64,000 nucleotides of DNA from Roseococcus sp. SYP-B2431 (GTDB lineage: Bacteria; Pseudomonadota; Alphaproteobacteria; Acetobacterales; Acetobacteraceae), in contig NZ_SJXD01000011.1 of the NCBI RefSeq assembly GCF_004336745.1, positions 1,054,001 to 1,118,000 on the forward strand. Reading direction: 5' to 3'. Below are positions 8,134 to 17,376 of this stretch, one piece after another. Numbering within the stretch: position 1 is the first letter of the stretch; each line of letters begins with the position of its first letter. The notes under the pieces are model-generated. The model saw only the letters and a program-made list of their open reading frames with translations, was not told the DNA's origin and did no database searches. The translations under genes were made by a program, and so were the position numbers.

Positions 8134-8960
8134 CGTCCGCGCAGCCGCGGGTTGAGGGCATCGTTCAGCCCCTGCCCCACCAGCGAGACCGCCAGCACCG
8201 TGACCAGGATGGCCAGGCCGGGGATGGCCGAGACGTACCACTGCACCCGCAGCACGTCGCGGCCGAGACCGATCAGGTTGCCCCAGGAGGAGACGTTCGG
8301 GTCGGAGAGGCGCAGGAAGGCCAGGGCGGATTCCAGCAGGATCGCAACGGCCATCACCACGCTCGCATAGACGATCACCGGCGGCAGCGCATTGGGCAGG
8401 ATCTCGCGGAAGATGATCTGGGCGTCGCGCATGCCCAGGGTCCGGCAGGCCTCGACGAATTCGCGCGAGCGCAGCGTCAGGAACTCCGCCCGCGTCAGCC
8501 GCGCCGGCGCCGGCCAGGAGACGATGCCGATGGCGACGACGACCGTGGAGATCTCCGAGCCGAAGACCGCGACGAGGACGAGCAGCAATAGGAAATTCGG
8601 CAGCGTCTGGAAGGCCTCGGTAACGCGCATCAGCACGTCGTCCACCCAGCCGCCGTAGAAGCCGGCGACCGCGCCGATGACGATCCCGATCACGACGGCG
8701 ATGGAGGTCGCCACCAGCCCGATCAGCAGGGCGACCCGCGCGCCGTGGAAGATCTGCGCGGCGATGTCGCGGCCGGAATTGTCCGTGCCGAGCCAGAAGC
8801 GCGGATTGGCGCCCGGCCATTGCAGCGGCCGGCCGGCCAGGGCCAGCGGGTCGCGCGGGAAGAGCCAGTCGGCCGAGATGGCCATGCCGATCACGAGCAG
8901 CAGCAGCAGCAGCCCGACCACGGCGGCGGGGCTGCGGGCATAGGCGCGCAGGAACCTCAC
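8130..8960 (-). CDS. DppC-like permease of a peptide/opine-type ABC importer
   Basis: The 276-residue inner-membrane permease has an N-terminal membrane segment (VVGLLLLLLVIGMAISADW), then the DppC/OppC periplasmic motif (HWLGTD-like: RFWLGTDNSGRD). Five further hydrophobic segments follow. The EAA loop typical of binding-protein-dependent permeases is recognisable around EACRTLGMRDAQIIFREILP. Both ends overlap neighbours (ATGA with the DppB-like gene, TTGA with the ATPase), marking one translationally coupled operon. Confidence 0.92.
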   Translation of the reverse strand: MRFLRAYARSPAAVVGLLLLLLVIGMAISADWLFPRDPLALAGRPLQWPGANPRFWLGTDNSGRDIAAQIFHGARVALLIGLVATSIAVVIGIVIGAVAGFYGGWVDDVLMRVTEAFQTLPNFLLLLVLVAVFGSEISTVVVAIGIVSWPAPARLTRAEFLTLRSREFVEACRTLGMRDAQIIFREILPNALPPVIVYASVVMAVAILLESALAFLRLSDPNVSSWGNLIGLGRDVLRVQWYVSAIPGLAILVTVLAVSLVGQGLNDALNPRLRGR

Positions 8961-9937
8961 CCGCCGGTCTCCTTGGCGATGCGCGGGTCGAGCTTCGCGT
9001 AGAGCAGGTCCACGCAGAAATTCACCAGGATCACCAGCAGCGCCGAGATGAAGACGATGCCGAGCAGCGTGTTCAGGTCACGCTGCACCACCGCCTCATA
9101 GGCCAGCCGCCCTAGGCCGGGCAGCGAGAAGACCGATTCCACCACCACCGAGCCGCCCAGCATGGTGCCCGCCTGCAGGCCGATCAGCGTCACCATGGGC
9201 AGCATGGCGTTGCGCAGCACGTGGCGGGTGATGACGCGCGTCTCGTCCAGCCCCTTGGCCCGGGCGGTGCGCACGAAGTCGAGCGTCAGCACCTCCAGCA
9301 TCGAGGCGCGCATGATGCGGAGGTAGATGGCCAGGAAGATGAGGCCGAGCGTCAGCGTCGGCAGCACGAAATGCAAGGCGATGTCGAGCGCGCGGCGGAT
9401 TCCGGTGAGGCCCTCGCCGATGCTCTCCATGCCGCCCGCGGGCAGCCATTGCAGATGCACCGAGAAGAGCACGATCGCCATCAGCCCGAACCAGAAGGAG
9501 GGCGTGGCGTAGAAGACCAGCCCCAGCGTGGAGATGACGGTGTCCGGCCAGCGGTTCACCCGCCGGGCCGCGATCACCCCGAAGAGCAGGCCGAAGAAGA
9601 AGGCGAAGGAGAGCGAGGCCGTCATGAGCAGCAGCGTCGCCGGCAGGCGCTCCAGGATCACGGTCGCGACGGGCTTGCCGTAGATGGAGGAGAAGCCGAG
9701 GTCGAGCTGCACGAGCCGCCAGAGATAGTTCAGCAGCCGCGCCGGCACGGAGAGGTCGAGCCCGTAGAAGGCGCGCAGCTCGGCCATGAGCGCCGCGTCG
9801 CCGCCGCCGCCCATCTGCGCCATCAGCGCATCCACCGTGTCGCCGGGGGCGAGCTGCAACAGGAGAAACATGCCGACCAGGATGATCAGCAGGGAGGGGA
9901 TCGACGCCGCCAGGCGGCGGCCGGCCAGCGCCAGCAT
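8957..9937 (-). CDS. DppB-like permease of a peptide/opine-type ABC importer
   Basis: The second inner-membrane permease (326 residues) has an N-terminal membrane segment, APGDTVDALM after it, and the DppB/OppB EAA block (RAKGLDETRVITRHVLRNAM). The C-terminal segments include VVESVFSLPGLG, which is highly characteristic of DppB. The ATG at 9937 is preferred over one at 9976 because the latter lies inside the binding-protein gene and adds a non-hydrophobic leader. The stop of the binding-protein gene is 16 bp upstream. It pairs with the DppC-like subunit. Confidence 0.92.
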   Translation of the reverse strand: MLALAGRRLAASIPSLLIILVGMFLLLQLAPGDTVDALMAQMGGGGDAALMAELRAFYGLDLSVPARLLNYLWRLVQLDLGFSSIYGKPVATVILERLPATLLLMTASLSFAFFFGLLFGVIAARRVNRWPDTVISTLGLVFYATPSFWFGLMAIVLFSVHLQWLPAGGMESIGEGLTGIRRALDIALHFVLPTLTLGLIFLAIYLRIMRASMLEVLTLDFVRTARAKGLDETRVITRHVLRNAMLPMVTLIGLQAGTMLGGSVVVESVFSLPGLGRLAYEAVVQRDLNTLLGIVFISALLVILVNFCVDLLYAKLDPRIAKETGG

Positions 9938-9953
9938 CAGGCGGGAAGCGGGG

Positions 9954-11558
9954 TCACGGGGCGATCCACAGGTCATGCCACGAGGACGAGCCCCAGCGGG
10001 GCATGTTCGCGTGGTTCCGCAGCCGCTTGCTGTAGCAGCTGAGGAACAGCTGCTCGATCGGGTTCCACATCAGCTGCTCGCCATTGCCGCGCCGCACGAA
10101 GTCGGCATAGAGCGCCTTGCGCTTCGCCGGATCGAGCTCCGTCGCGGCCGCATCGATGATCCCGTCGATCGACGTGTCGGAGAAGCCGAACTGGTTCGTC
10201 CAGGGGGCCCCGCGCGGCGAGCCGGTGCGGTACCAGACCGTCGTCGAGACCGCCGGGTCGTTGCGATACTGGTGCCAGCCGGTGGCCAGATCGAAGTTCC
10301 AGTCGTTGTAGACGGTGCGCAGGAAGCCCGCCGCATCGAGCCGCACGATCTCGACCCGGATGCCCACCTCCTGCAGCGACTGCTGGATGAAGGTCGAGAA
10401 GAGCGCGATGTCCTCGCCCCAGGGCGCCGGCGTCAGCCGCAGATTGAAGCGCACCCCGCCCGCGCCGCGGCGATGCCCCGCCTCGTCCAGCAGCCGGTTC
10501 GCGACCGCGCGGTCGTAGGGATACTGCGGCATCGCGCCGGTCGGATAGAAATCGGTCGAGACCGTCGGGATCGGCCCCGTCCCCGGCTTCGCGTAGTCAG
10601 AATTGAGGAAGTTCTCGATGAAGAAGGGGATGTTGATGGCATGCGCCAGCGCGCGGCGGACGCGGATGTCGGCCAGGAGCGGATTGCGGAAGTTGAACTC
10701 CAGCGTGTTGGTGCGCGGATTGCCCTCGTTCCCGCGCGTCGTCACCTCGAAGCGCGGATCGCGGCCGAGGCGCGCCAGGTCGGACAGTGCCAGCGAGGAG
10801 AAGGGGCTGTAGAGGATCTGCCCCGCCTCCATCTGCGCCGCGGCGGCCGATCGGTCGCTGACGACGCGCCACACCACGCGGTCGAGATAGGGCAGGTTGT
10901 TGCGCCAGTAGTTCGGGTTGCGCTCGGCGATGATGAACTGCCCGCGCTCGTATTGCAGGAACTTGAAGGGCCCGGTCCCGATCGGCGCGGTATTGGCGGG
11001 GTTCTGCCGGATGTCGGTGCCCTCGTAGATGTGCCGGGGCGAGACGTAGCCGAGGTCCGGCAGGGCGCGCAGCAGCAGGCCGAGCGGCATGGGCCTGGAG
11101 TACTTGAAGACGGCGGTGTGCGCGTCCGGCGTCTCGACGGCCTCAAGGAAGAGCTGCACGGCCGTGCCGTAGTTCAGGATCTTCTTCCACATCTCCATGG
11201 CGGTGAACTGCACGTCCGCCGAGGTGAAGGGCCGCCCGTCATGCCAGGTCACGCCCTGGCGGAGCCTGAAGGTGATGGTCTGGCCGTCGGCCGAGGATTC
11301 CCAGGATTCGGCGAGGCAGGCCGTGGGCTGGCCGTTCGCGTCCAGGTCCACCAGCGGCTCCTGGATCTTGCCGCCGACGATGTAGACGCCCGTCGAGGCC
11401 TGGAGGCTGGGGTTCAGGATCCGCTGCTCGGTGGCGAAATGCACCGTCATCACGCCGCCGCGGCGCGGTGTCTCCTGCGCGAGGGCGAGTTCCGGCGCAT
11501 TGACGCTGGCCGCGATGGCGGCCGAAGTCATCAAGGCGGCGCGACGGGTGACATCCAT
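9954..11558 (-). CDS. Periplasmic substrate-binding protein of the Dpp/Opp-type importer (SBP family 5)
   Basis: The 534-residue cluster-C binding protein is first gene of the importer operon. The N-terminus has a twin-arginine motif (VTRRAALMT) and a hydrophobic stretch ending in ALAQE, so export may be by Tat. The mature domain shows family-5 hallmarks: TFRLRQGVTWHDGRPFT, NPANTAPIGTGPFKF, ADIRVRRALAHAINI, and a C-terminal block ending in NMPRWGSSSWHDLW. The ATG at 11558 is chosen because AGGAG lies 8 nt upstream and it gives a normal leader. The substrate is unknown; the family carries peptides, opines, glutathione, nickel chelates or glycosides. Confidence 0.92.
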   Translation of the reverse strand: MDVTRRAALMTSAAIAASVNAPELALAQETPRRGGVMTVHFATEQRILNPSLQASTGVYIVGGKIQEPLVDLDANGQPTACLAESWESSADGQTITFRLRQGVTWHDGRPFTSADVQFTAMEMWKKILNYGTAVQLFLEAVETPDAHTAVFKYSRPMPLGLLLRALPDLGYVSPRHIYEGTDIRQNPANTAPIGTGPFKFLQYERGQFIIAERNPNYWRNNLPYLDRVVWRVVSDRSAAAAQMEAGQILYSPFSSLALSDLARLGRDPRFEVTTRGNEGNPRTNTLEFNFRNPLLADIRVRRALAHAINIPFFIENFLNSDYAKPGTGPIPTVSTDFYPTGAMPQYPYDRAVANRLLDEAGHRRGAGGVRFNLRLTPAPWGEDIALFSTFIQQSLQEVGIRVEIVRLDAAGFLRTVYNDWNFDLATGWHQYRNDPAVSTTVWYRTGSPRGAPWTNQFGFSDTSIDGIIDAAATELDPAKRKALYADFVRRGNGEQLMWNPIEQLFLSCYSKRLRNHANMPRWGSSSWHDLWIAP

Positions 11559-11613
11559 GCCCAAGCTCCTGGAATCTAATGCAGCGCAGCATGGATGCCG
11601 CGCGGGAGGAAGG

Positions 11614-12468
11614 TCAATCTTGCTCTTCCGGCACGAAGCGCAAGAGAACGCCCGTGGCGCGCGTGGCCGGCACGGCGACCGTGGCCCCGGGCGCGGTGCC
11701 CAGCGCCCGGGCGGCATGGGACAGGCTGTGCGTCTTCAGCACCAGCGCGGCGGCGCCCTCCTCCGGCAGGCCATCCAGCGGCACGCCTTCATGCCGCGCG
11801 GCAAGCTGCGCCCGGTCAAGAAAGACGAGGTCCGCGCGGCCCGCGCCGGTCGGCACGGCATAGGCGCCGTCGGGCGCCCGGGCCACGGTGCTTTCGATCA
11901 GCCCGGCCATCTGCTCGGCCGCCGCCCCGGGATCCTTCGCCAGGGCCTCGACGCGCAGGATGCCGGTCGCGCCGTTGGCATGGGCCTGCAGCTCGGAGAT
12001 CCAGACCGTCTCGCGCGTCAGATGCTGGCAGGCGAAGATGCGCATGCCGGCCGTGCGCAGCGTCGAGGGCCAGTGGAAGACCTCGAAGCGCGCCTCGGAC
12101 ATGGAGCCGTCCGGCATGGGCACGGGCCGGCCGAAGGCGATGGGGCCGGTCGCGGCCTGCCCCCTCGCCTGCACCTCCGCCACGCCGGCCGCGGCATCGT
12201 CGGTGGTGAAGGCGGTGCGCTCGAGCCCTTCGCGCGTCTCCAGCCATTCGCGCATCGGCGCGTTGTGCGGCGTGGGAGCGACGATGCCCAGCAGCTCGAG
12301 ATAATCCTCGCCGAACATGATCGTGTGGTTGCCCGAGCCCATCTGCGGGCTGTGCGTGCCGCGCGGCGAGACGGTGAAGCCCAGGCCCTTCCAGGCCAAG
12401 GCCGCCGCGTCCAGTTCGCGCACCGTGACCACCACGTGGTCCACGCCGAGGATATGCTTGAGCGTCAT
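11614..12468 (-). CDS. VOC-superfamily (glyoxalase-like) protein
   Basis: The 284-residue product is related to the Glyoxalase_3-like branch. The N-terminal betaalphabetabetabeta module begins with LGVDHVVVTVRELDAAALAW, with a metal-type His in GVDHV and an acidic residue in FGEDYLELLGIV. A second half has the features of a duplicated module (FEVFHWPSTLRTAG; LPEEGAAALVL), but its metal residues are less obvious. It is 55 bp upstream of the importer operon on the same strand, and may be the first gene of that transcript. The reaction is not predictable from sequence. Confidence 0.75.
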   Translation of the reverse strand: MTLKHILGVDHVVVTVRELDAAALAWKGLGFTVSPRGTHSPQMGSGNHTIMFGEDYLELLGIVAPTPHNAPMREWLETREGLERTAFTTDDAAAGVAEVQARGQAATGPIAFGRPVPMPDGSMSEARFEVFHWPSTLRTAGMRIFACQHLTRETVWISELQAHANGATGILRVEALAKDPGAAAEQMAGLIESTVARAPDGAYAVPTGAGRADLVFLDRAQLAARHEGVPLDGLPEEGAAALVLKTHSLSHAARALGTAPGATVAVPATRATGVLLRFVPEEQD

Positions 12469-12563
12469 GCTGATCTCCTGCCCTTCCGCTCAGGGCAGCA
12501 GAAGCGCCGCGAGGCCGCAAGCGGGGCGGATACATTCCCGCCCGATCCGCGTTACATGGGCCA

Positions 12564-13961
12564 ATGCCGGTCTCCTCCTCCTTCTCCCCCTCGCGCGCGC
12601 ATCTCGATCTGGGCGAGGCCCTCTACGACGTGGTCGCGCCCGCGGAGTTCCCGAAGCTCACCCTGCGCCACCGCGACCAGCGATGGGCCGCGCGCGTCGG
12701 CCTCGACACGCTGACCGACGAGGAATGGATCGCGCATTTCGGCCGCTTCCAGCCCCTGCCGGGCTCCTTCGAGGAACCGCTGGCGCTACGCTACCACGGC
12801 CACCAGTTCCGCCACTACAATCCCGACCTCGGTGACGGCCGCGGCTTCCTCTTCGCCCAGCTGCACGATTTGCAGGACGGCCGCCTGCTCGACCTCGGCA
12901 CCAAGGGCAGCGGCCAGACGCCCTGGTCGCGCGGGGCGGACGGGCGGCTGACGCTGAAGGGCGGCGTGCGCGAGATCCTGGCCACCTCCATGCTGGAGGC
13001 GCTGGGGGTCGAGACCTCCAAGAGCTTCAGCCTGGTCGAGACGGGCGAGGAGCTGTTCCGCAACGACGAGCCCTCCCCCACCCGGGCCGCGGTGCTGGTG
13101 CGGCTGAACCATTCGCACCTGCGTATCGGCACCTTCCAGCGGCTGGCCTTCCACCAGGACGTGGAGGCGATGCGGCACCTGCTGAGCCACATCGTCATGC
13201 GCTACCTGCCCGAGGCGGAGGCGCCGACGGAGGCCGAGCGCATCACGCGCTTCTTCGCCGCCGCCAGCCGCCGGGTGGCGCGGATGGGCGCGCAGTGGAT
13301 GGCGGCGGGCTTCGTCCATGGCGTGCTGAACACGGACAACATCAACGTCACCGGCGAGAGCTTCGACTACGGCCCCTGGCGCTTCCTGCCGAAATACGAC
13401 CCGGCCTTCACCGCGGCCTATTTCGACCAGGGAGGGCTCTACGCCTATGGCCGCCAGCCCGAGACGCTGCAATGGAATCTGGCACGGCTGGGCGGGAGCC
13501 TGCTGCTACTGGAGGGCGATGCCGACCTGAAATCGCCGCTCCAGGAGGAGCTGAACGCCTTCGGACCTACCTTCCAGCGCGAATTCGCGGCGGCGGTTCT
13601 GTGGCGACTGGGCCTCGCGCCCCGAGAGCCGGAACGCGACGCCGCGCTGGCCGCCGCCTTCTTCACCGCCCTGCAGGAGAGCGAGGCTCCCTTCGAACAG
13701 GCCTTCTTCGACTGGCGTGGCGGCCGGGCGCGCGGCGGCTACGAGGGGCCGGCTTTCCAGGCCTTCCGGGACGCGCTGCAAGGCTACGAAGCCTCCGGCC
13801 CGGAGCACCCCTATTTCGCGGGAACGCCCTGCACGATGCTGATCGACGAGGTCGAGGCGCTCTGGGCGCCGATCGCCGGGAACGACGACTGGCGGCCGCT
13901 GGCGGAAAAGCTCGCGGCGATCGAGGCCATGCGGCAGGCCTATGCCGGGATCACGGGCTGA
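12564..13961 (+). CDS. selO: Protein adenylyltransferase SelO (YdiU/UPF0061)
   Basis: Pseudokinase-fold enzyme known to AMPylate protein hydroxyl residues, linked to redox stress. The 465-residue product shows the family blocks: LRYHGHQFRHYNPDLGDGRG, GTKGSGQTPWSRGADGR, LKGGVREILATSML, VRLNHSHLRIGTFQ and the metal/ATP motif HGVLNTDNINVTGESFDYGP, keeping the Asn and Asp expected there. The C-terminus (AYAGITG) has no Cys or Sec, unlike the longer selenoprotein form. No clear Shine-Dalgarno precedes ATG 12564. The 3' end overlaps the convergent hydratase gene by 11 bp. Confidence 0.93.
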   Translation: MPVSSSFSPSRAHLDLGEALYDVVAPAEFPKLTLRHRDQRWAARVGLDTLTDEEWIAHFGRFQPLPGSFEEPLALRYHGHQFRHYNPDLGDGRGFLFAQLHDLQDGRLLDLGTKGSGQTPWSRGADGRLTLKGGVREILATSMLEALGVETSKSFSLVETGEELFRNDEPSPTRAAVLVRLNHSHLRIGTFQRLAFHQDVEAMRHLLSHIVMRYLPEAEAPTEAERITRFFAAASRRVARMGAQWMAAGFVHGVLNTDNINVTGESFDYGPWRFLPKYDPAFTAAYFDQGGLYAYGRQPETLQWNLARLGGSLLLLEGDADLKSPLQEELNAFGPTFQREFAAAVLWRLGLAPREPERDAALAAAFFTALQESEAPFEQAFFDWRGGRARGGYEGPAFQAFRDALQGYEASGPEHPYFAGTPCTMLIDEVEALWAPIAGNDDWRPLAEKLAAIEAMRQAYAGITG

Positions 13962-14709
13962 AGGCGAGCTCCGCCTCGCCCAGCCCCTCGAAGGCCACGC
14001 GGCAGCGGTCGCCCGGCCTGACGTAGCGCAGCCCGGTATAGGATCCGCAGGTCACGTACTGCCCCGCCTTCACGCCGCCGGCCTGGCGCATCATCTCGAC
14101 CAGGGCCACGGCGACGCCCAGCGGATCGCCGATCGGATGCCCGCCGGACTTTTCCACCACCGTCTCGCCGTTCACCGTCAGCCGCACCTTGATCCGGCCG
14201 AGATCCAGCCCCCGCCAGTCCTCGACCAGCGCGCCGGGCACCAGGCCGCCATTGCTGATGTTGTCGGCGAGCTTGTCGAGCACGGTCGCGGTGTCGGAAT
14301 CGGCATAGCGGCTGCTCACCACCTCGATGGCGGCGCAGGCGTCCAGCGCGCCGGCCACCTCCTCCCGGGAATAGGGCGCGGCGCGCGGCGGCAGGTCGCG
14401 CCGGAAACGGAAGGCGACCTCGCCCTCGATGCCGCATTGCGGCGCCTCGGCCGCCGGAAACATCGCGGGCGAGGCGTGGATGACCGGGGCGTAGATCAGC
14501 CCGCGCACGCCCTCGGAGGCCGCGGTCGGGGCATTGGCCTTGTAGGCGCCCACCTGCGCGCCGGTCCGCTTCACGACCTCGTCCTGGATTGCATGGGCCT
14601 CGCGGACGCTTTGCGGGGCGGCGCTCGCGGGCAGCGCCGCGATGCGCCCTCCGGACTGGCGGGCGGCGGCCAGGAGGCCGGCGGCCTCGGCGATGCGGCT
14701 GGGGTCCAT
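13951..14709 (-). CDS. 2-keto-4-pentenoate hydratase / FAH-superfamily protein
   Basis: The 252-residue product resembles MhpD-like hydratases, which add water to 2-hydroxypenta-2,4-dienoates, and related decarboxylases. Visible blocks are the N-terminal helix with AHAIQDEVV, GAYKANAPT, the acidic metal cluster GIEGEVAFRFRRD (two Glu), AAIEVVSSRY, and the C-terminal YVTCGSYTGLRYVRPGD. The ATG at 14709 has AGGAGG 10 nt upstream; the frame extends further but without family similarity. It follows a TctC gene 59 bp upstream on the same strand. No ring-cleavage genes are nearby, so the substrate is unknown. A second homologue lies at 33443-34207. Confidence 0.82.
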   Translation of the reverse strand: MDPSRIAEAAGLLAAARQSGGRIAALPASAAPQSVREAHAIQDEVVKRTGAQVGAYKANAPTAASEGVRGLIYAPVIHASPAMFPAAEAPQCGIEGEVAFRFRRDLPPRAAPYSREEVAGALDACAAIEVVSSRYADSDTATVLDKLADNISNGGLVPGALVEDWRGLDLGRIKVRLTVNGETVVEKSGGHPIGDPLGVAVALVEMMRQAGGVKAGQYVTCGSYTGLRYVRPGDRCRVAFEGLGEAELAFSP

Positions 14710-14768
14710 GCTGACCTGTCCTCCTGGCGGGATGTGGACGGATGCGCCGGTGCCGGCGCATCCCGGCC

Positions 14769-15740
14769 CTAGCCGGCCTGCGCGCCCGAGATCCGCACCA
14801 TCTCGGCCCAGCGGGGCTTCTCGGCCTCCAGCCGCGCGCCGAGCTCGTCGGGCGTCGAGCCGGTGAGCATCGCGCCCATGCCGATCACGCGCTGGCGCAG
14901 GGCCGGATCCGCCCAGGCGGTGCGGATCTCGCGCGAGATGCGCTCGGCGATCTCGCGCGGCATGCCGGCCGGGCCGGCCCAGCAATGCCAGGGGCTGACG
15001 TTGAAATTGTCGATGCCCGCTTCGCCCATGGTCGGCACGTCCGGCATGGTCGGCCAGCGCTGCGGCATGGTGACGGCCAGCGCGCGCATGCGCCCCTCCT
15101 GGATCACGCCGACATAGCTCGCGAGGTTGTCGACCGCGAGCTGCACGTCGCCGGAGAGCATGGCCGGGATGGTCTGCGCCGCGCCGCGGAACGGGACATG
15201 CGTGCCCTGGATGCCGGCCCTCGCCAGGAGATAGGCGCCCGAGAGATGGATGGTGGTCCCGACCCCCGCCGAGCCGTAGCTGATGCCCTGGGGCCGCTCA
15301 CGCCCCCAGGCGATGAACTCCTGAACCGTGCGGGCCGGCACATATTGCGCGGGGACGGCCATCACGTTCGGGATGTCCCACATGGCGCTGATCCACTGGA
15401 AGTCCCTGGCCATGTCGAAGGGCACGGAGGGAAAGATCATCGGGTTGATGACCACCGTGTGCATGCTGACCGTGCCGATGGTGTAGCCATCGGGCGTCGC
15501 CCGGGCGAGCGCCTCGGCGGCGATGTTGCCCGAGGCCCCGCTGCGCGTCTCGACGACGAAGCTCTGGCCCAGGCGCTGGGTGACGATCTCCGCGGCCAGC
15601 CGGGTCAGCACGTCGAGAGAGCCGCCGGGCGGAAAGCCCACGAGGACGCGGACAGGCTTGTTGGGCCAGGCGCCCTGGGCCAAGGCGGGCGCGGCGAGTG
15701 CGGCCGGAGGTACGGCCAGCAGCGAGCGGCGTGTGAGCAT
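14769..15740 (-). CDS. Tripartite tricarboxylate transporter-type binding protein (TctC/Bug family)
   Basis: Periplasmic solute receptor of 323 residues with an N-terminal RR leader (MLTRRSLLAVPPAALAAPALAQ). Family blocks are KPVRVLVGFPPGGSLDVLTR, RSGASGNIAAEALARATPDG, the ligand-pocket AGVGTTIHLSGAYL, HVPFRGAAQTIPAMLSGDVQ and PTMGEAGI. The ATG at 15740 is chosen for AGGGAG 8 nt upstream and a normal leader. No tctA/tctB membrane genes occur in the window, so this is an orphan receptor. It may be co-transcribed with the downstream hydratase-like gene, hinting at uptake of an organic acid, but this is inference. Confidence 0.92.
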   Translation of the reverse strand: MLTRRSLLAVPPAALAAPALAQGAWPNKPVRVLVGFPPGGSLDVLTRLAAEIVTQRLGQSFVVETRSGASGNIAAEALARATPDGYTIGTVSMHTVVINPMIFPSVPFDMARDFQWISAMWDIPNVMAVPAQYVPARTVQEFIAWGRERPQGISYGSAGVGTTIHLSGAYLLARAGIQGTHVPFRGAAQTIPAMLSGDVQLAVDNLASYVGVIQEGRMRALAVTMPQRWPTMPDVPTMGEAGIDNFNVSPWHCWAGPAGMPREIAERISREIRTAWADPALRQRVIGMGAMLTGSTPDELGARLEAEKPRWAEMVRISGAQAG

Positions 15741-16087
15741 CGATTTCTCCCTTGCGGGCCACTGACGGGCCTCGATGACCGGGAGCCTATCAGCGGCGCG
15801 CAAGGGGAAGCAAAGGCGGATTGGCGGCGGCCTCGCGCCTGAAGCATCGACCGGCTCGGCCCCGGGACGAATCGAAGGCGGAGTTCGATGGGCGGGGAGA
15901 ACAGCGGGCGACGCGCAGGAGCCGTCAGGTGACAGTCGGCACGGCAGGCGGGACTTGGGGGAATCGGCGGGCGCGCCCCCTTCCCGCGGGCCGCTTCCCG
16001 CCCCGGCGTGGCGCGCATCCGCTTCCCGGCGGGGGGGTGGTGTTGCGCATCCGGCAAACGGCTGCTAGAGGCTCCCGCCCAAGGCGA
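15741..16087. other. Gene-free region between tctC and tRNA-Asn
   Basis: About 347 bp with no recognisable protein gene; open frames here are short, composition-driven and lack ribosome sites. It must contain the promoter of the minus-strand TctC gene and that of tRNA-Asn. I could not identify convincing -35/-10 hexamers by eye in this very GC-rich DNA. Confidence 0.5.
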
Positions 16088-16162
16088 TCCGGCGTGGCGC
16101 AGCGGTAGCGCAGCGGACTGTTAATCCGTTGGTCGTAGGTTCGAATCCTACCGCCGGAGCCA
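16088..16162 (+). tRNA. tRNA-Asn (anticodon GTT)
   Basis: A complete cloverleaf can be folded. Acceptor stem TCCGGCG (16088-16094) pairs with CGCCGGA (16152-16158). The D-stem is GCGC/GCGC. The anticodon stem GCGGA/TCCGT encloses loop CTGTTAA with anticodon GTT. The T-arm is GTAGG-TTCGAAT-CCTAC. Discriminator G is followed by an encoded CCA (16160-16162). It is a single gene with no neighbouring tRNA. Confidence 0.97.
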
Positions 16163-16255
16163 AAATCCAGGCGAAGCCCGGGCCTTCAGCCATTCCCCCT
16201 TCCTATCGCGAATCCGCGGCTTCTCCGCCTCCTTCGCCGCGGTGATCCTCGCGCC

Positions 16256-17278
16256 TCAGACCGGCGGCGGGTTGCGCTCGCCGAAGAAGGCTTGGTGCCA
16301 GTAGGGATAGGCCCTCGGCCGGGCGCTCGCGGCGTCGAGCCGGGCCATCTGCTCCGGCGTCAGCTTCCAGCCCACCGCGCCGAGATTCTGCCGGAGCTGC
16401 TCCTCGTTGCGCGCGCCGACGACCACCGTGGCGACGGTCGGCCTTTGCAGCAGCCAGTTCAGCGCGATCTGCGGGATGGATCGGCCCGTCTCGGCGGCCA
16501 CCTCGTCCAGCGCATCGACGACCTCGTAGAGATAGTCCTCCGGCACCGGCGGACCGAACTCCGCCGTCGCGTGCAGGCGGCTCTGCTCCGGCATGGGCTG
16601 GCCGCGGCGCAGCCTGCCGGTGAGGCGGCCCCAGCCGAGCGGGCTCCACACCACCGTGCCCACCCCCTGGTCCAGGCCGAGCGGCATGAGCTCCCATTCA
16701 AAGTCGCGGCCCACCAGCGAGTAGTAGGCCTGATGCGCGACATAGCGTGGATAGCCGTGGCGGTCGGCGACGCCGAGCGCCTTCATGAGGTGCCAGCCGG
16801 AATAGTTGGAGACGCCCACATAGCGGACCTTGCCCGCCCGGACGAGCTGGTCGAGCGTCGCCAGCACCTCCTCGGGCGGCGTGAGCGCGTCGTAGCCGTG
16901 GAGCTGGAACAGGTCGATGTGCTCGGTGCCCAGCCGCTTCAGCGCGGCTTCCACCCCCCGGACCAGCGCGAAGCGGCTGCTGCCGACGTCGTTCGGGCCC
17001 TCGCCGCTGCGGAAGGTGGCCTTGGTGGAGATCAGCACCTCGTCGCGGCGGCCCTTGATGGCCTCGCCGAGCACGCTCTCCGCCGCGCCGCCCGAGTAGA
17101 TGTCGGCGCTGTCGAACATGTTCAGCCCGGCATCGAGGCAGATGTCGATCATCCGCCGCGCCTCCTCCGCCTGGGTGCTGCCCCAGGGGGCCAGGCGGCC
17201 GACGCCCCCGAAGGTCCCGGTGCCGAGGCTGAGCGCAGGCACCCTGAAGCCCGAAACGCCAAGGCGGCGATATTCCAT
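16256..17278 (-). CDS. Aldo/keto reductase
   Basis: NADPH-dependent (beta/alpha)8-barrel oxidoreductase of 340 residues, close to the YajO/Tas-like or 'L-glyceraldehyde 3-phosphate reductase-like' type. The catalytic tetrad is visible: Asp and Tyr in NMFDSADIYSGGAAE, Lys in LISTKATF, and His in DLFQLHGYD. The cofactor region is near TVVVGARNEEQLRQNL. The ATG at 17278 gives the usual start (MEYRRLGVSGFRVPALSLG). It lies 98 bp downstream of the MFS gene on the same strand. The substrate is unknown. Confidence 0.92.
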   Translation of the reverse strand: MEYRRLGVSGFRVPALSLGTGTFGGVGRLAPWGSTQAEEARRMIDICLDAGLNMFDSADIYSGGAAESVLGEAIKGRRDEVLISTKATFRSGEGPNDVGSSRFALVRGVEAALKRLGTEHIDLFQLHGYDALTPPEEVLATLDQLVRAGKVRYVGVSNYSGWHLMKALGVADRHGYPRYVAHQAYYSLVGRDFEWELMPLGLDQGVGTVVWSPLGWGRLTGRLRRGQPMPEQSRLHATAEFGPPVPEDYLYEVVDALDEVAAETGRSIPQIALNWLLQRPTVATVVVGARNEEQLRQNLGAVGWKLTPEQMARLDAASARPRAYPYWHQAFFGERNPPPV

Positions 17279-17376
17279 GACCAGCGCTCCGTATTCCGTG
17301 GGCCCTGCACGGTGCAGCGCGCCGGTGGCCACGGCAAGCGCCTCACGGACGGGGCGCCGGGATCGGACGGCCGTTC